Shown here: positions 1 through 10,038 of the stretch, piece after piece
Numbering within the stretch: position 1 is the stretch's first letter
How the letters are laid out: the number at the start of each line of letters is the position of its first letter
Source: Harmothoe impar
Taxonomy: Eukaryota > Annelida > Polychaeta > Phyllodocida > Polynoidae
Reading direction: 5' to 3'
NCBI GenBank assembly: GCA_947462335.1
Contig: OX381714.1
Location: forward strand, 22,540,618 to 22,604,617
Length of the DNA: 64,000 nucleotides
Notes under the pieces: model-generated
Seen by the model: only the letters and a program-made list of their open reading frames with translations
What the model was told of the DNA's origin: nothing
Databases searched by the model: none
Position numbers and translations under genes: made by a program

Positions 1-3000
1 CATTGGTGTTTTGTGGGTGTGCACTGCCCTTTTTGCTTTTAGGCAAGTGTCACATGTTGACACATACTGATTGACATCAGCCATCATAGATTTCCAATAT
101 ACCCTAGGTATGAGAGAAGACATCATTTTTGAAGTACCTACATGACCTGCCATTGGTGAGTCATGGAAGTGTTGCAGTATGTTTTCAACCCAAGTTTTTG
201 GGACTACAACTTGTAGTGGTACTGTGTCTGTTTTTCTCCATGATGTAGGGGATATGTGTACTAGAATGTTGTCTAGGAGTAGGTAGTGCTGAGCATTATT
301 CCTAATCCTTGTTGCTTCAGTGCTTTTTACAGGTAGGTCACCTTTCTCTAGGTAGTCTATAATGGGTATTAGTCCAGTGTCCTTCCTTTGTTCTTCTTTC
401 AACAGTGTGGAGTTGATTGAACTGTCTGGGATTTGGTCTAACATCTGGTCTAATTCCATTATATGCTGTGCCAGCCTTTCTTTATCTTTCTCTGCCTGGA
501 TTGTTTCAGGAGATTTTGGTGCAGGTCTGGTCTTTGTCTGTTTCTTTGGTTGCTCAACTGCTATGTCTGTGTTGGCTATCTGCTCCTTTGAACTGGCTGC
601 TCCTCTGTTTGTGCTGGTGGAGGCGGCCTTTGTTCTTTTGGGATGGGGGTCAGATTTGCTTTTGTGAGCCTTCTGTGCAGTACCTGCTCTGTCTGAGTGC
701 TTCTGCAAATTGGCTGTGGGTGTGCTGGGTGTTGAAATGGGGGATTTAGTAGGGAAAGAGGATTTGGTTGACACTTTGTTCTTTTTGGCTTTTAGGCCTA
801 ATTGCTGAGGGTGGTCATTAGACCTTGTATCCTCTGCAACCGACCGTTTTGCTTTTGAACGTGTGGTGACAACACAAATGTCTCTGTCCTGTTCTTCCTC
901 CATATCCAGCTGTTCTTCTGCAAATCTGACTACCTTGGTGATTGAAGCAATTTTATGCAGTTTTTCTTCCAACTGATTTTCTGATGCACTGTGTGGTGGT
1001 TCACGGGATGTGGCTTTCACCATCTGTGCAATCCTGTTGGTCTCAACCGGGGTAAAACAGTTTTCTGGATACTCTTCACAGTATTCCCTTTCACAATGAC
1101 AGAACACATAATGGGTGGTCTCTTTTAAGATACCTCTGATCACTGGTTTTGGTCTGTCAATTGCTTTTGGTGGGTCATCTCTGTTGAATGGTATCTTGGT
1201 TTGGATTTTAGAGAATTTGGTTCTGGTGGCTGCCCTTTTCCTTCTTGGAGGTGGTGGGGGGTTGGTCATTGGTGGTGCATCTGGATATTCTCTTCTTGAC
1301 ATCACATCTGGAGGAATGTTGTCATCTCCTTTTACATGTTGTATTGTGAATGCAAATTGTTGGATATCCAGTGCCCATCTGGCCCACCTGTGGGTCAAAC
1401 CTGTGTTTGTGAGCAGTGGTATTAGAGCTGCATGATCTGTGTACAACTGAAAGTGTCTACTTTCTAAGTAGTGCCTAAAATGTAGTATCCCATATACTAC
1501 ACCTAGTAGCTCTCTTTCTGTTGTGTTGTAGTTTCTTTCATGCTTTGATAGTGTTCTACCTGCGAAGGCTACTGGTCTCAGTACTCCTTCACTACTGCGT
1601 TGTGATAGAACAGCTCCTAGGCTCACATTTGAAGCATCTGTTGCTAGACTGAATTCTTTGTCATAGTCTGGGTATCTCAATAGTGCATGGGTACAGAGTG
1701 CATGTTTCAATGTTTTGAAAGCATTGTCTGCATCCTCATTCCATTTGAAAACCTTTAGGTTTGTTTGTAGGTCGTACAGTGGCCTAGCAATATTGGCATA
1801 GTCTTTGATGAACTTTTTGAAGTATTGGCATAATCCTGTGAATGATCTGACTTGTTTCACAGATTTTGGGGTGGGAAAAGTTTTGACACTTTCCACCTTT
1901 TCTGGGGATGGTTGTAAACCATCTGGTGTGACACGCATTCCTAGAAAATCTATCCTATCTGTGAAGTATTCACATTTTGATTTCTTTAGCTTGAGTTTCC
2001 CAATTCTCAGGCTTTTGAAGACATCTTCAAGGTCTGAAAAATGTCGTTCTACATCTGGTGATAGGACTAGAATGTCATCTAAGTATGGTAGGGCACATTT
2101 GTATTTCAGTTTGTTGAGAATTAGAGTTACTAGATGGCAAAATCCTGCCGGCGCGGTAGCCAAACCCATCGGCATCTTTTGGTAGACATATTTCTTGTCA
2201 TTTGCTATGAAAGCAGTTTTGTGTTGATCCTCCCTTCTTATGGGAATTTGGAAAAACCCTTGTTGCGCATCTAGTTTACTGAAAACAGTAGGTTTGAGTG
2301 ACCCTATCATGTCTAGTGTGTCGTCTGCACGTGGCGTTGATAAAGCTTGGTTTATCATATTAGCATTGACGTGGCGTAGGTCTGTGACTAGACGTTGGCC
2401 TCCAGATGCTTTCTGTACTAAAAATGATCTGGATGCCCAGGGTCCCTCTGCACATTCTCTGAGGATGCCCTGTCTGACTAGGTCTTCACAGACTTCTCCC
2501 ATCTTAGCTTGCTTCTCAGGCGTCTGCCTGTATGGTAGGTAGTGACATGGTACTGCATCTGGTTTGATGTGAATTGAATGTGTATATAGGTGGGTTGTAC
2601 CTATGTCATTGTCTTTACCTACAAATACATCTTGATACTTGTGGAGTAACTTTTGGAGTCTCTCTTGTCCAATATCTGTTAGTACACATTTGGGTGGCAC
2701 ATTTTCCATTATGTCTGGCATAATGTCATGAGCCTCACTGTGAATTGTGGCCAATTCATCATCAGTGTCATCTCCACGGTTTGTATCTGGATCTGCATAT
2801 ACTGAGGCACAGTCTGATTCTGTGTCACTACAATTCTCTTCAGTGTCTAGCACTTGTAGTGTGGGTTCCTCAGTAGGGATGTCAGTATCTGGTTGATGTA
2901 ACTCAGAGGGATCTACCTCTGTGAATAGGGCTATTATATCACCCTTCCTCACCTTGTATGGTCGGTGGCTTGTATTGAGCAGTATGATTGGGTGCCTGTT

Positions 3001-3753
3001 CATTTCTGAGGGTGTTACTACTCCCTTTTGAACTAGGTATGGAACTCTGTTGTTCCTCTGCAAATTGTCTAATGTGCCTACACATCCTTCTAAACATTTG
3101 AGGGATGTGACTTGTCCTAGAACTGCTAGTTCTGTGAAAGGAAGGATTGTAGCCTCCCTAACAGCTCGGACTGGCTTGACTTGTAGCTCTGGGTCTACAT
3201 TGAATTCGATCTGTGATCGTGTTGCTTTTAAGAAGTCTGTGCCTAGGACAACTGGCTTTGTGAGATTTGGAATAATTGAGAATGGGAATTCGAATCTGGT
3301 ACCATGAATTTTGAATTTCAATACTGCTGCTTGTCTTACATGGCATATGGATCCGTCTGCTAAGTGTACATTGAACTTTCTCTTTTTGATTTCTACATCT
3401 CGAGATTTCTGAATTTCCCTAAGAAAAGTATCCCTGACACAGGTGATAGTGGCACCGGTGTCAACTAAACAAGGTATTTCAGTGTGTTCATAGAATCTTG
3501 CATTTAAACAGCCATTTTTAAGAAGTTCAACAGAAATTTTGGTACTCTCACCCATTTCCTTTTGCGATGCATCTTGTTGAGGTGTGATGTGAATCACTGA
3601 TGGTCGGCTTGATTTCCCAGTGTGCATCTGGGGGATTGTCTCTGCTATACTAGCAATTGTCTTTGGTTGTCCTAGGGATTGTTGATCTTGGATCTTGATG
3701 GGGGGTTGGAGAGGCTCACAACGCACTGGCCCAGCGGCGCTGTGGGTCTCTAG
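1..3753 (-). CDS. pol: Ty3/Gypsy pol polyprotein (protease, RT, RNase H, integrase N-terminus), partial
   Basis: One open frame of about 1,250 codons runs off the left edge with no stop. It is in the -1 frame relative to gag and is reached by frameshifting at 3753-3759. Domains in order: aspartic protease with DTGAT at 3448-3462 (about residue 98); reverse transcriptase with MPMGLATAP near 2149-2175 and the catalytic YLDD at 2074-2085 (about residue 557); RNase H with a TDASN motif near 1650 and YTDH near 1430; a long low-complexity linker; then the integrase HHCC zinc finger (H-x-H near 150-170 and CDTC near 31-45). The order PR-RT-RH-IN is that of Ty3/Gypsy, not Copia. The integrase DDE core and 3' LTR lie outside the window. 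No internal stop was seen, so the element may be young. Confidence 0.93.
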
Positions 3754-5534
3754 TTTCCCGAGTTTGAAGATCCTAGTAGCTGCTTGATCTGTTGAAGCAC
3801 GTCAGGCTGGATAGCTTGAGGTGGCTGTTGGGGCTGCTGTTGGGGGTTGTAGCCTTGTGTGTTGGATCTGTAGCCATTGTAGCTGTCTCGACCTCTGCTG
3901 TTGTCACGACTGCGGTTGTAGTCATGCTGTCTGTCACGACTATTGCTGTAGTCACGACGGTTTTGATCCCGACCTCTGTTGTAGTCACGATCTCTGCTCT
4001 GGTCACGACGGTGGTAATCACGGTCTCTGCTGTTATCACGGCGATTGTAGTCGCGATTTCTGCTACTATCACGGTGTCTGCTGTTGTCACGACTTCTGCT
4101 GTTATCTCTACGGCTGGTGTCCTGACTGTTGCTTTGGTGATCTCGGCTGTTATTTTGGCTGTATCCACCTCTGCCTCGTTGTCCTCCTCTGTTGCTATTT
4201 CTGAAGTTTGGGTCAAAGTTTTTGCCTCGGTAGCCTCCTCTGTTATTTCCAGAGTTCCTTTGTTGGCTGTTGTTGGGTTTACCTTGATCCTTCAGTGCCC
4301 TTTGTTCTTGCCTCCTCACATGTTCATTTGACATGAGGTTTAGGCTTTGGTCTTCATCCTCTGATGAGTGATCCATTTGAACTGTCTTTGGGTCTGATTT
4401 GGCTTTCTTTGAGGGGTTTCCATTTTTCTGTGACTTTGTTTGCTTCACAATCATAGAGTTTACATGTGTCACAGATTTCAGTTGAGCCTGCATGGATTCT
4501 ATTGTTTCCTGTAGTTCTGAGCCTAATTCTGCTTTTATCTCATCTTTAATGTTACCGGTGGAGACTGTTTGTTGGTTCTCATACTCTTCTGCAACTTCAA
4601 GTATTTTATCCCATGTAGTTGCTTCCCTGTGGATGACTACTGCACTGATGTCGTCCCTTAGACCATGTAGCAGGGCTTCCCTTGTTCTCTCCTCGGACTT
4701 GTTGTGAGCTGTGGCCATCTTTTGTAAGGCCATGGCATAGTCTGATACAGATTCTTTTGGATTTTGCTTCCTCAATGCCTTAGCATCAAATCTGTCGTCC
4801 TCCTTCTTGAAGTATTTCAGGAAAGCTGCCTTCATTTCTTCATAGTCTGCTGTTGGATGGGCTGTCCTATAGGCTTTGTACCAAATTTTTGCCTTACCAT
4901 CTAGGTAGTTTGAGAAATACTTGATTCTGTTACTGGGATGGTACCCATATCTGGAATCAAAGTATTGTTCATAGTCTGTGCAGTGCCTCCTGGCGGATTG
5001 TGTGAGAGAGGACTGTGAAAATTTTTCTGGCTGTAGAATATCACAGTATTTTTCCTCTTTGTCCCGTTTTAGCTGGTCCCTTAACCCACTGAAAGATGCC
5101 TCCCTTGCAACTCTTTCCTCTTTCAAGGCATCTAGGAGTGCTGAGGAGGTGTCAGTGTTAGTCAGGTTCACTCCTTGGGTATTGGGTGCACCTGACTTGA
5201 GTGAGGCTAGGGCCTCAGCTAGCTGGTTTTTCATTGTCACTTGTAGATGAGCTTGCATATCAAGTAGTGCTTGAGCGGCTTCAGCTTTTTGGGTCTCCAT
5301 AGAGTTCTTCAGTGCCTGGTTGGCTTGTCTGAGTAATATTAGTTCCTTCTCTTGTTCCTCTTTGGCCTTCCTTAAGGCTCGGCTGGTGCTTTCCTCATGT
5401 GTGGTGTGTAGGGCTGTTAGTTCAGGCCTAAGTGTCTTATCCACATGAGTTTCTACATTCTGGGCTATGAGTAGAAGTGCCTCAGCCTCCTCTTTGGCTG
5501 CCTGGCCTGGGGGTACTGTCTCATCGTCACTCAT
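3750..5534 (-). CDS. gag: Ty3/Gypsy Gag
   Basis: The ATG at 5532-5534 (MSDDETVPP) is the first methionine in the frame; the frame is open further upstream, to at least 5570. The protein of about 594 residues starts with a long Gln/Glu/Ala-rich coiled-coil-like region, followed by a capsid-type segment of the retrotransposon gag family (around YFDSRYGYHPSNRIKYFSNY and GKAKIWYKAY, with DYAMALQKMA further on). The C-terminal part (about 4270-3870) is very rich in Arg, Asp, Ser, Asn and Tyr (RDNSRDRDY type repeats) and shows no CCHC zinc knuckle, so RNA binding is probably done by the basic tail. It ends with a Pro/Gln-rich stretch. Pol follows by -1 frameshift. Overlapping frames in the repeat-rich tail are by-products. 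Confidence 0.9.
   Translation of the reverse strand: MSDDETVPPGQAAKEEAEALLLIAQNVETHVDKTLRPELTALHTTHEESTSRALRKAKEEQEKELILLRQANQALKNSMETQKAEAAQALLDMQAHLQVTMKNQLAEALASLKSGAPNTQGVNLTNTDTSSALLDALKEERVAREASFSGLRDQLKRDKEEKYCDILQPEKFSQSSLTQSARRHCTDYEQYFDSRYGYHPSNRIKYFSNYLDGKAKIWYKAYRTAHPTADYEEMKAAFLKYFKKEDDRFDAKALRKQNPKESVSDYAMALQKMATAHNKSEERTREALLHGLRDDISAVVIHREATTWDKILEVAEEYENQQTVSTGNIKDEIKAELGSELQETIESMQAQLKSVTHVNSMIVKQTKSQKNGNPSKKAKSDPKTVQMDHSSEDEDQSLNLMSNEHVRRQEQRALKDQGKPNNSQQRNSGNNRGGYRGKNFDPNFRNSNRGGQRGRGGYSQNNSRDHQSNSQDTSRRDNSRSRDNSRHRDSSRNRDYNRRDNSRDRDYHRRDQSRDRDYNRGRDQNRRDYSNSRDRQHDYNRSRDNSRGRDSYNGYRSNTQGYNPQQQPQQPPQAIQPDVLQQIKQLLGSSNSGN
3753..3759 (-). promoter_or_regulatory. -1 ribosomal frameshift slippery heptamer GGGAAAC
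   Basis: On the minus strand the end of gag reads TCG GGA AAC TAG, so the heptamer G GGA AAC is in the zero frame and touches the UAG stop. Slipping back one base gives GGG AAA C and continues in the pol frame. About six bases further a short GC-rich hairpin can form (CAGC/GCTG with flanking C and G runs, about 3730-3746). The same heptamer is used by some retroviruses; function here is inferred. Confidence 0.8.
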
Positions 5535-5829
5535 ACCTGATCCTGGGGTATGCTGACCGTTTGAGAACAAGTCACTCTGTGTGTCCTGGATACTGTCCAG
5601 GGCAGCTAGGGTGTCCAGGTGAAGCTTGCCTTGGAAGTCACTCTCTTGAGTGGTGTGGTGTGGTGAAGCTGAGGGTGTTGGAGTGGAGCTCCTGGATGAC
5701 TCCTTGGAGCTGGGTCTCCTCCTCCTGCTGGGTAGAGATCCAGGGGTAGCTGGTCCTTTGCTGCGGAGGTGAGTCTTGGTAGTCTGTGCTGCCAGCTTGT
5801 GGGATCTTGTTAGGACTTCTCCACCACTT
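5535..5829 (-). other. Gypsy 5' leader with candidate primer binding site
   Basis: Untranslated leader between the 5' LTR and gag. Three bases after the LTR end on the minus strand is TGGTGGAGAAGTCC (plus-strand 5813-5826), which starts with the TGG expected of a PBS. I could not match it confidently to one tRNA. A reading frame across this region overlaps LTR sequence and is not regarded as coding. Confidence 0.5.
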
Positions 5830-6284
5830 TGTCATACAAGGAATCCCCTTAGTTGGGAGACTCCTTGTAATGTGAGGAAGTTGACTAAGTCTTGAGGTCT
5901 TGTAGTATAGTTGGTATTTATTACAAGTTGACAGCAACAGTACAGTAAGTACAATGTAGGTTCCACTCAGTTACACCTATCCACACAATAATATAGGTCT
6001 TGATAAATATACCTAATAACCCTGAGGTTAGTACTGGACTAGAGCCAAGGGGGTCCTACACCATGTCTGATAGTTGGGCCTAGTAGGGCATAGCCTATAG
6101 CCTTGTTCTCAGTCAGTGGAGAGGTCCTTGCTCAGTGGTGTCCAAGTGTAGAGTGAGGATGGAGATGCCCAGTGCTAGGACCTGACCCTATTTAAGGGGG
6201 CCAGGCTACCAGCATGGCATCTTGAGTGTTAGTGTCAGTTGACAGTGATTGGCCAAAAGGTGCAACAAGCCCCTATGTGACCGT

Positions 6285-6474
6285 GTGCAGCGGCCTGTGA
6301 CGGACCTGAGGCTTGTGCAGCGGCCTGTGACGGTCCTGAGGCTTGTGCAGCGGCCTGTGACGGCTCTGGGGCTTGTGCAGCGGCCTGTGACGGTCCTGGG
6401 GCTTGTGCAGCGGCCTGTGACGGCCCTGGGGCTTGTGCAGCGGCCTGTGACGGCGCTGGGGCGCCCGTGACGGC
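6285..6474. repeat. 30-bp tandem repeat, six copies, in LTR U3
   Basis: Units start GTGCAGCGGCCTGTGACGG at 6285, 6315, 6345, 6375, 6405 and 6435, with a seventh degenerate unit. Being a multiple of three, all six frames stay open across it, which explains the Pro/Ala/Thr repeat ORFs here. Likely U3 enhancer-type repeats rather than coding sequence. Confidence 0.9.
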
Positions 6475-6488
6475 CTGAGAGGGTTGTG

Positions 6489-6578
6489 TCACGTGTGGCA
6501 GCATGTGACACTTACATAACAGCCTTTGAGAGGGAGTATACCGACCTGCACGTGCCTCACGTGTTAGGCCACGTGCGT
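6489..6578. promoter_or_regulatory. Cluster of CACGTG E-boxes at the LTR 5' end
   Basis: Four CACGTG palindromes lie near 6489, 6549, 6558 and 6569 within about 85 bp, close to the outer end of U3. CACGTG is the canonical bHLH E-box; binding is inferred only. Confidence 0.4.
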
Positions 6579-6587
6579 CACATGACA

Positions 6588-7303
6588 CTAGCAACGGCTA
6601 TTCTAATTGTTTATCTGCCTAGCAACACACATTTCCATGGTCCTGAAGTTGATTATAATCATACCTACCCCCCTAATATGGACCCAATGAATTCAATGGT
6701 TCTATCGTTTTGTTGCCAATACAGCTGGTTGCTTAGCAACGGCTATTCTAATTGTTTATCTGCCTAGCAACACACATTTCCATGGTCCTGAAGTTGATTT
6801 TAATCATACTTACCCCCCCTAATATGGACCCAATGAATTCAATGGTTCTACCGTTTTCTTGCTAATACAGCTGGTTGCCTAGCAACGGCTATTCTAATTG
6901 TTTATCTGCCTAGCAACGCACATTTCCATGGTCCTAAGGTTGATTATAATCAAACCTACCCCCTTATATGGACCCAAGGAATTCAATGGTTCTATCAGTT
7001 TGTTGCTAATCCAGCTGGTTGCCTAGCAACATCTATTGTAATTGTTTATCTGCCTAGCAACACACATTTCCTTACCCCCTTACATGGACCCAAGGAATTC
7101 ATAGGAAATGTCATACTTGAAGTTATATCATCCTTCCCCCTGATAACCCCTTCCTGGCCCTGCTTTTTCGGTGTCTTGAATGGGTTCCCTTCAAACATAC
7201 CAACCATGCAGACATTATGTTTCTTCGAATGCAAGAATTGCGGTTGTTGCCGCGTATAAAAATGCCTGAGGCATTTTTTACGCGGCAACAACCGCAATTC
7301 TTG
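6588..7303. repeat. Left inverted arm of a foldback-like element, built of 145-bp tandem repeats
   Basis: Units containing GCAACGGCTATTCTAATTG recur at 6591, 6736, 6882 and (diverged) 7026, a period of 144-146 bp, each with GGACCCAAKGAATTCA-like and CTAGCAACACACATTTCC blocks. The array then runs into unique arm sequence ending in a 72-nt hairpin. The same material recurs inverted at 9135-9960. The Gypsy LTR begins exactly at the first unit, so the retroelement appears to have inserted into this array. Confidence 0.8.
7232..7303. repeat. Near-perfect 72-nt hairpin
   Basis: The 25-base arms 7232-7256 and 7279-7303 are exact reverse complements (CAAGAATTGCGGTTGTTGCC and further), and the inner part (AAAAATGCC-TGA-GGCATTTTT) is palindromic as well. 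It marks the inner end of the left foldback arm; a shorter decayed version lies at 9135-9191. Confidence 0.9.
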
Positions 7304-8262
7304 TTAGGAAAGAAAAATGCCTGGTCTGGTACTTCTATCACATAAGAGATAGTAGTGAACCATGGTTGAAATCCACAACTGTTAGCCGATCTTACGTAAT
7401 TATGTAAAAGCCAAAGGAATGGTGTGCCCATTTCCAAATCCCATTTAGCAGAAGGTAACAGTTTGAATTTTAGGTTTTCTGGTTTATCTGAAATCCTTAT
7501 GGAATTATCTGACTGATGACAGTGACTGATATGCATAATGAGTTGATAAATTGAAATATTAGGTTGTTATAGCATGAACCACATCACAAAATTGTAACGC
7601 CACAGACTCGCTGTGAGTGGCCATCTGCCAGATAATGGAGGAACTAATGCTAAATATATCCATAGGCTGCGCGCCAACAGGTCAAGTATGTACAGTCATT
7701 CTGACGGGCCTGAATCGTCAAGAAGGGTTGAGAGGGGTGGACTATTTCTGCGGGTCAACTGGAGGAAAACAGGCGTCCATCTGACGTCTACATAATGTTG
7801 ATTTTGCCGTCTAAGGCTGATGACATTAGATTGACGTCGGCGCTGACGTTCGTAGAGAAGCTGACCATCCTCAGTGTAGGTGTGTGTGGAGGGTGTCATG
7901 GACACCTGATGACATAAAATTTTATGCATGATTGACCAAAATCCTTTAGGGGCAAAATTATATAAAGATAACACATTTTATAAAACGCCAACATGGGTTT
8001 TATATACGATACGTACACTGTAAAAAGTTGTTGTTCGTGAACAGCAATATGTGCTGTAACTATACAGTACTTCATCTGTAAAAGATAATACAGCAACTTT
8101 TGCTGTACACATACAATTCTGTTACTGTAGATGCAGGTTCGAATCCCATAACCGGCAACCAGAGGGAGAGAGAGCAGAGAGTTTGGAGGGAGTACCATAC
8201 TCCACAGCTCAAATATGACCTGATCTTTTCAAAGCCTATTGATGCAGGCTACATATAAGTGA

Positions 8263-8335
8263 TTGCCCCTCTAGCTCAGTTGGTAGAGCAGTGGGAGATG
8301 TAGTCTGAGGGTCAACAGTTCTAGTCCCGGCAGGA
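8263..8335 (+). repeat. tRNA-like module (SINE head or tRNA pseudogene)
   Basis: Starts GCCCCTCTAGCTCAGTTGG, with a perfect A-box/D-arm (TAGCTCAGTTGGTAGAGC) and a weaker B-box (AGTTCTAGTCCC) about 40 bases later. The acceptor and anticodon stems do not pair well, so this is not a functional tRNA gene; it resembles the tRNA-derived head of a SINE. Confidence 0.45.
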
Positions 8336-8680
8336 AACTCACACAAACTACATTTCTCCTGATGCAATTCTAAAGTATAATATATTTTGGTACACTGAAA
8401 TGTTACTAATGAAAATATGCAGAGGATAAGACCAATGTATCTCAACAATCTGCATGAAAGATAGTAAAATTTACTTTGAAAAACATCTATAGGCCATCAA
8501 GATTACACTTCAACTAATGGTAGTTCAGTCCTTATTAGTACATTACTGCAATAGGGTAATTTTCATATTTACCCTTAAGACATGAACAGTCTAGTTCTAC
8601 AATTGTCCCCAGGGATCCTGTGTTGACCTGATTACCATTCACACATAAGTAGGAGGTGTTTCAATGCACCTGACCTGCAG

Positions 8681-8743
8681 GATTCACTGGCGTAGTGGTC
8701 ATGGTTCAGGACTATGGATTGGAACCTGGGGGTTCAAATCTCC
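8681..8743 (+). repeat. Second tRNA-like module
   Basis: A-box-like TGGCGTAGTGG followed by the B-box GGTTCAAATCTCC at 8731-8743, at tRNA spacing. The cloverleaf stems are incomplete. Probably a tRNA-derived SINE head or decayed tRNA. Confidence 0.4.
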
Positions 8744-9134
8744 AAGATGTTGAATATGTGAGCCTTTTTAGAACTCAGGTCTGCGTCTACAGTAGATTCT
8801 ACTGTAGGTCTACAGCAGAATTTACTGGAACCAAAGTTGCCCCCAATAGTTGCTGTACAGGAACACTACTTACTTCTAACAGTGTAGTATAATTCCCGGT
8901 AATAAACAATCATGGCCTTTTTTCATAGTCCGATTTACAAATCGTGAAAGTGGGAAAGTAGAAAGAAAGAGAGGGGGACCCAGCAAGGTGTTGTGAGACC
9001 CGGTCATGTCACTGATGGACACCTACCCTCCCTTTTGTTGGTCCAGTCATAGAACAAAGCCCTATACAATATCATTGACCATGTTTTTATTTCTCAATTC
9101 TGATACAACCAGAAACTAATTAAGTTTAGAATAA

Positions 9135-9960
9135 CAAGAATTGCGGTTGTTGCCGCGTAAAAAATTCCTAAGGCAACAACCACAATTCTTGCATTCAAAG
9201 AAACATAATGTCTACATGGTTGGTATGTTTGAAGGGGATCCATTCAAGGCACCAAAAAAGCAGGGGGGGGAAGGGGGTTTCAAGGGGAAGGATGATATTA
9301 CTTCAAATATGGCAGTTCCTATGAACTCCTTGGCTCCATGTCAGGGCCATAAAACTGTGTGTCGCTAGGCAGATAAACAATTAGAATAGATGTTGCTGGG
9401 CAACCAGCTGTATTAGCAACAAACTAGTGGAACCATTGAATTCCTTGGGTCCATTTTAGGGAAGGGGGGGTAGGTATGATTACAATCAGCCTCAAGACTA
9501 TGGAAATGTGTGTTGCTAGGCAGCTAAACAATAAGAATAGCTATTGTTAGGCAACCAGCTGTCTTAGCAACAAACCAATAGAACCATTGAATTCCTTGGT
9601 TCCATGTTGGGGAGGTTATATTATAATCAACCTCAGGACCATTGAAATGTGTGTTGCTAAGCAAATAAACAATTAGAATAGCTGTTGCTAGGCAACCAGC
9701 TGCATTAGCAACAAACCAATGGAACCAAAGAATTCCTTGGGTCCATATTAGGGGGGGGGGGGGGGGTAGGTATGATTATAATCAACCTCAGGACCATGGA
9801 AATGTGTGTTGCTAGGCAGATAAACAATTAGAATAGCTGTTGCTAGGCAACCAGCTGTCTTAGCAACAAACCAATAGAACCATTGAATTCCTTGGGTCCA
9901 TATCAGGGGGGGGGGTAGGTATAATTCTAATCAACCTCAGGAACTATCAAAGGTTTATTT
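9135..9960. repeat. Right inverted arm of the foldback-like element
   Basis: Reverse-complement of the left arm: hairpin remnant 9135-9191, arm-unique sequence to about 9370, then about four 145-bp units (GTTGCTAGGCAGATAAACAA type) up to about 9960, interrupted by G-runs of 9 to 17 bases (for example near 9750 and 9906). Similar short peptides predicted from both arms are a consequence of the inverted repeat, not evidence of a gene. Confidence 0.8.
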
Positions 9961-10007
9961 ATATTATCGTTATCACATAACATAAATTTGTGTTGTGGCT
10001 CCTTAAT

Positions 10008-10038
10008 CCAAGATGGCGGCGAAATCCAAGATGGCGGC
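10008..10038 (+). promoter_or_regulatory. Two YY1-like motifs
   Basis: CCAAGATGGCGGC occurs at 10008-10020 and again at 10026-10038. This matches the consensus AAGATGGCGGC of the animal factor YY1. No initiator or ORF could be tied to it; it may be part of a repeat edge. Confidence 0.4.

Larger units (their letters stand above)
5830..6587 (-). mobile_element. 5' LTR of the Gypsy element
   Basis: About 758 bp bounded by short inverted ends (TGTCAT at 5830, ATGACA ending 6587). On the minus strand it holds a TATA-like TTAAATA at 6189-6195 and the polyadenylation signal AATAAA at 5917-5922, giving a plausible U3-R-U5 layout. The U3 half contains a 30-bp minisatellite (6285-6474). The 3' LTR is outside the window, so boundaries rest on the terminal inverted bases and on the sharp junction with a satellite array at 6588. 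Confidence 0.8.
7304..9134. other. Interior of the foldback-like element, no convincing gene
   Basis: Reading frames are all short and without recognisable motifs. What stands out are three pol III-type promoter fragments: a perfect B-box GGTTCGAATCCC at 8136-8147 and two tRNA-like modules at 8263-8335 and 8681-8743. No transposase was recognised. Confidence 0.5.

Noticed and set aside
1115..2542. Plus-strand ORFs over the left 2.5 kb
   Set aside because: Antisense shadows of the open Gypsy pol frame.
3792..4331. Long plus-strand ORFs (Val/Thr/Ser-rich) antisense to gag
   Set aside because: They are shadows of the repetitive Arg-rich gag tail; no motif and no promoter.
6206..6594. PSQAAAQAP / RPVTVLRLVQ repeat proteins
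   Set aside because: Produced by a 30-bp minisatellite in the LTR U3, which keeps every frame open.
8263..8335. Functional tRNA gene
   Set aside because: A-box is good, but acceptor and anticodon stems do not pair and the B-box is degenerate.
7046..9368. Two similar peptides (MRLLPRKK...) on opposite strands, suggesting a duplicated gene
   Set aside because: They are the two arms of one inverted repeat; the shared sequence continues through non-coding satellite.
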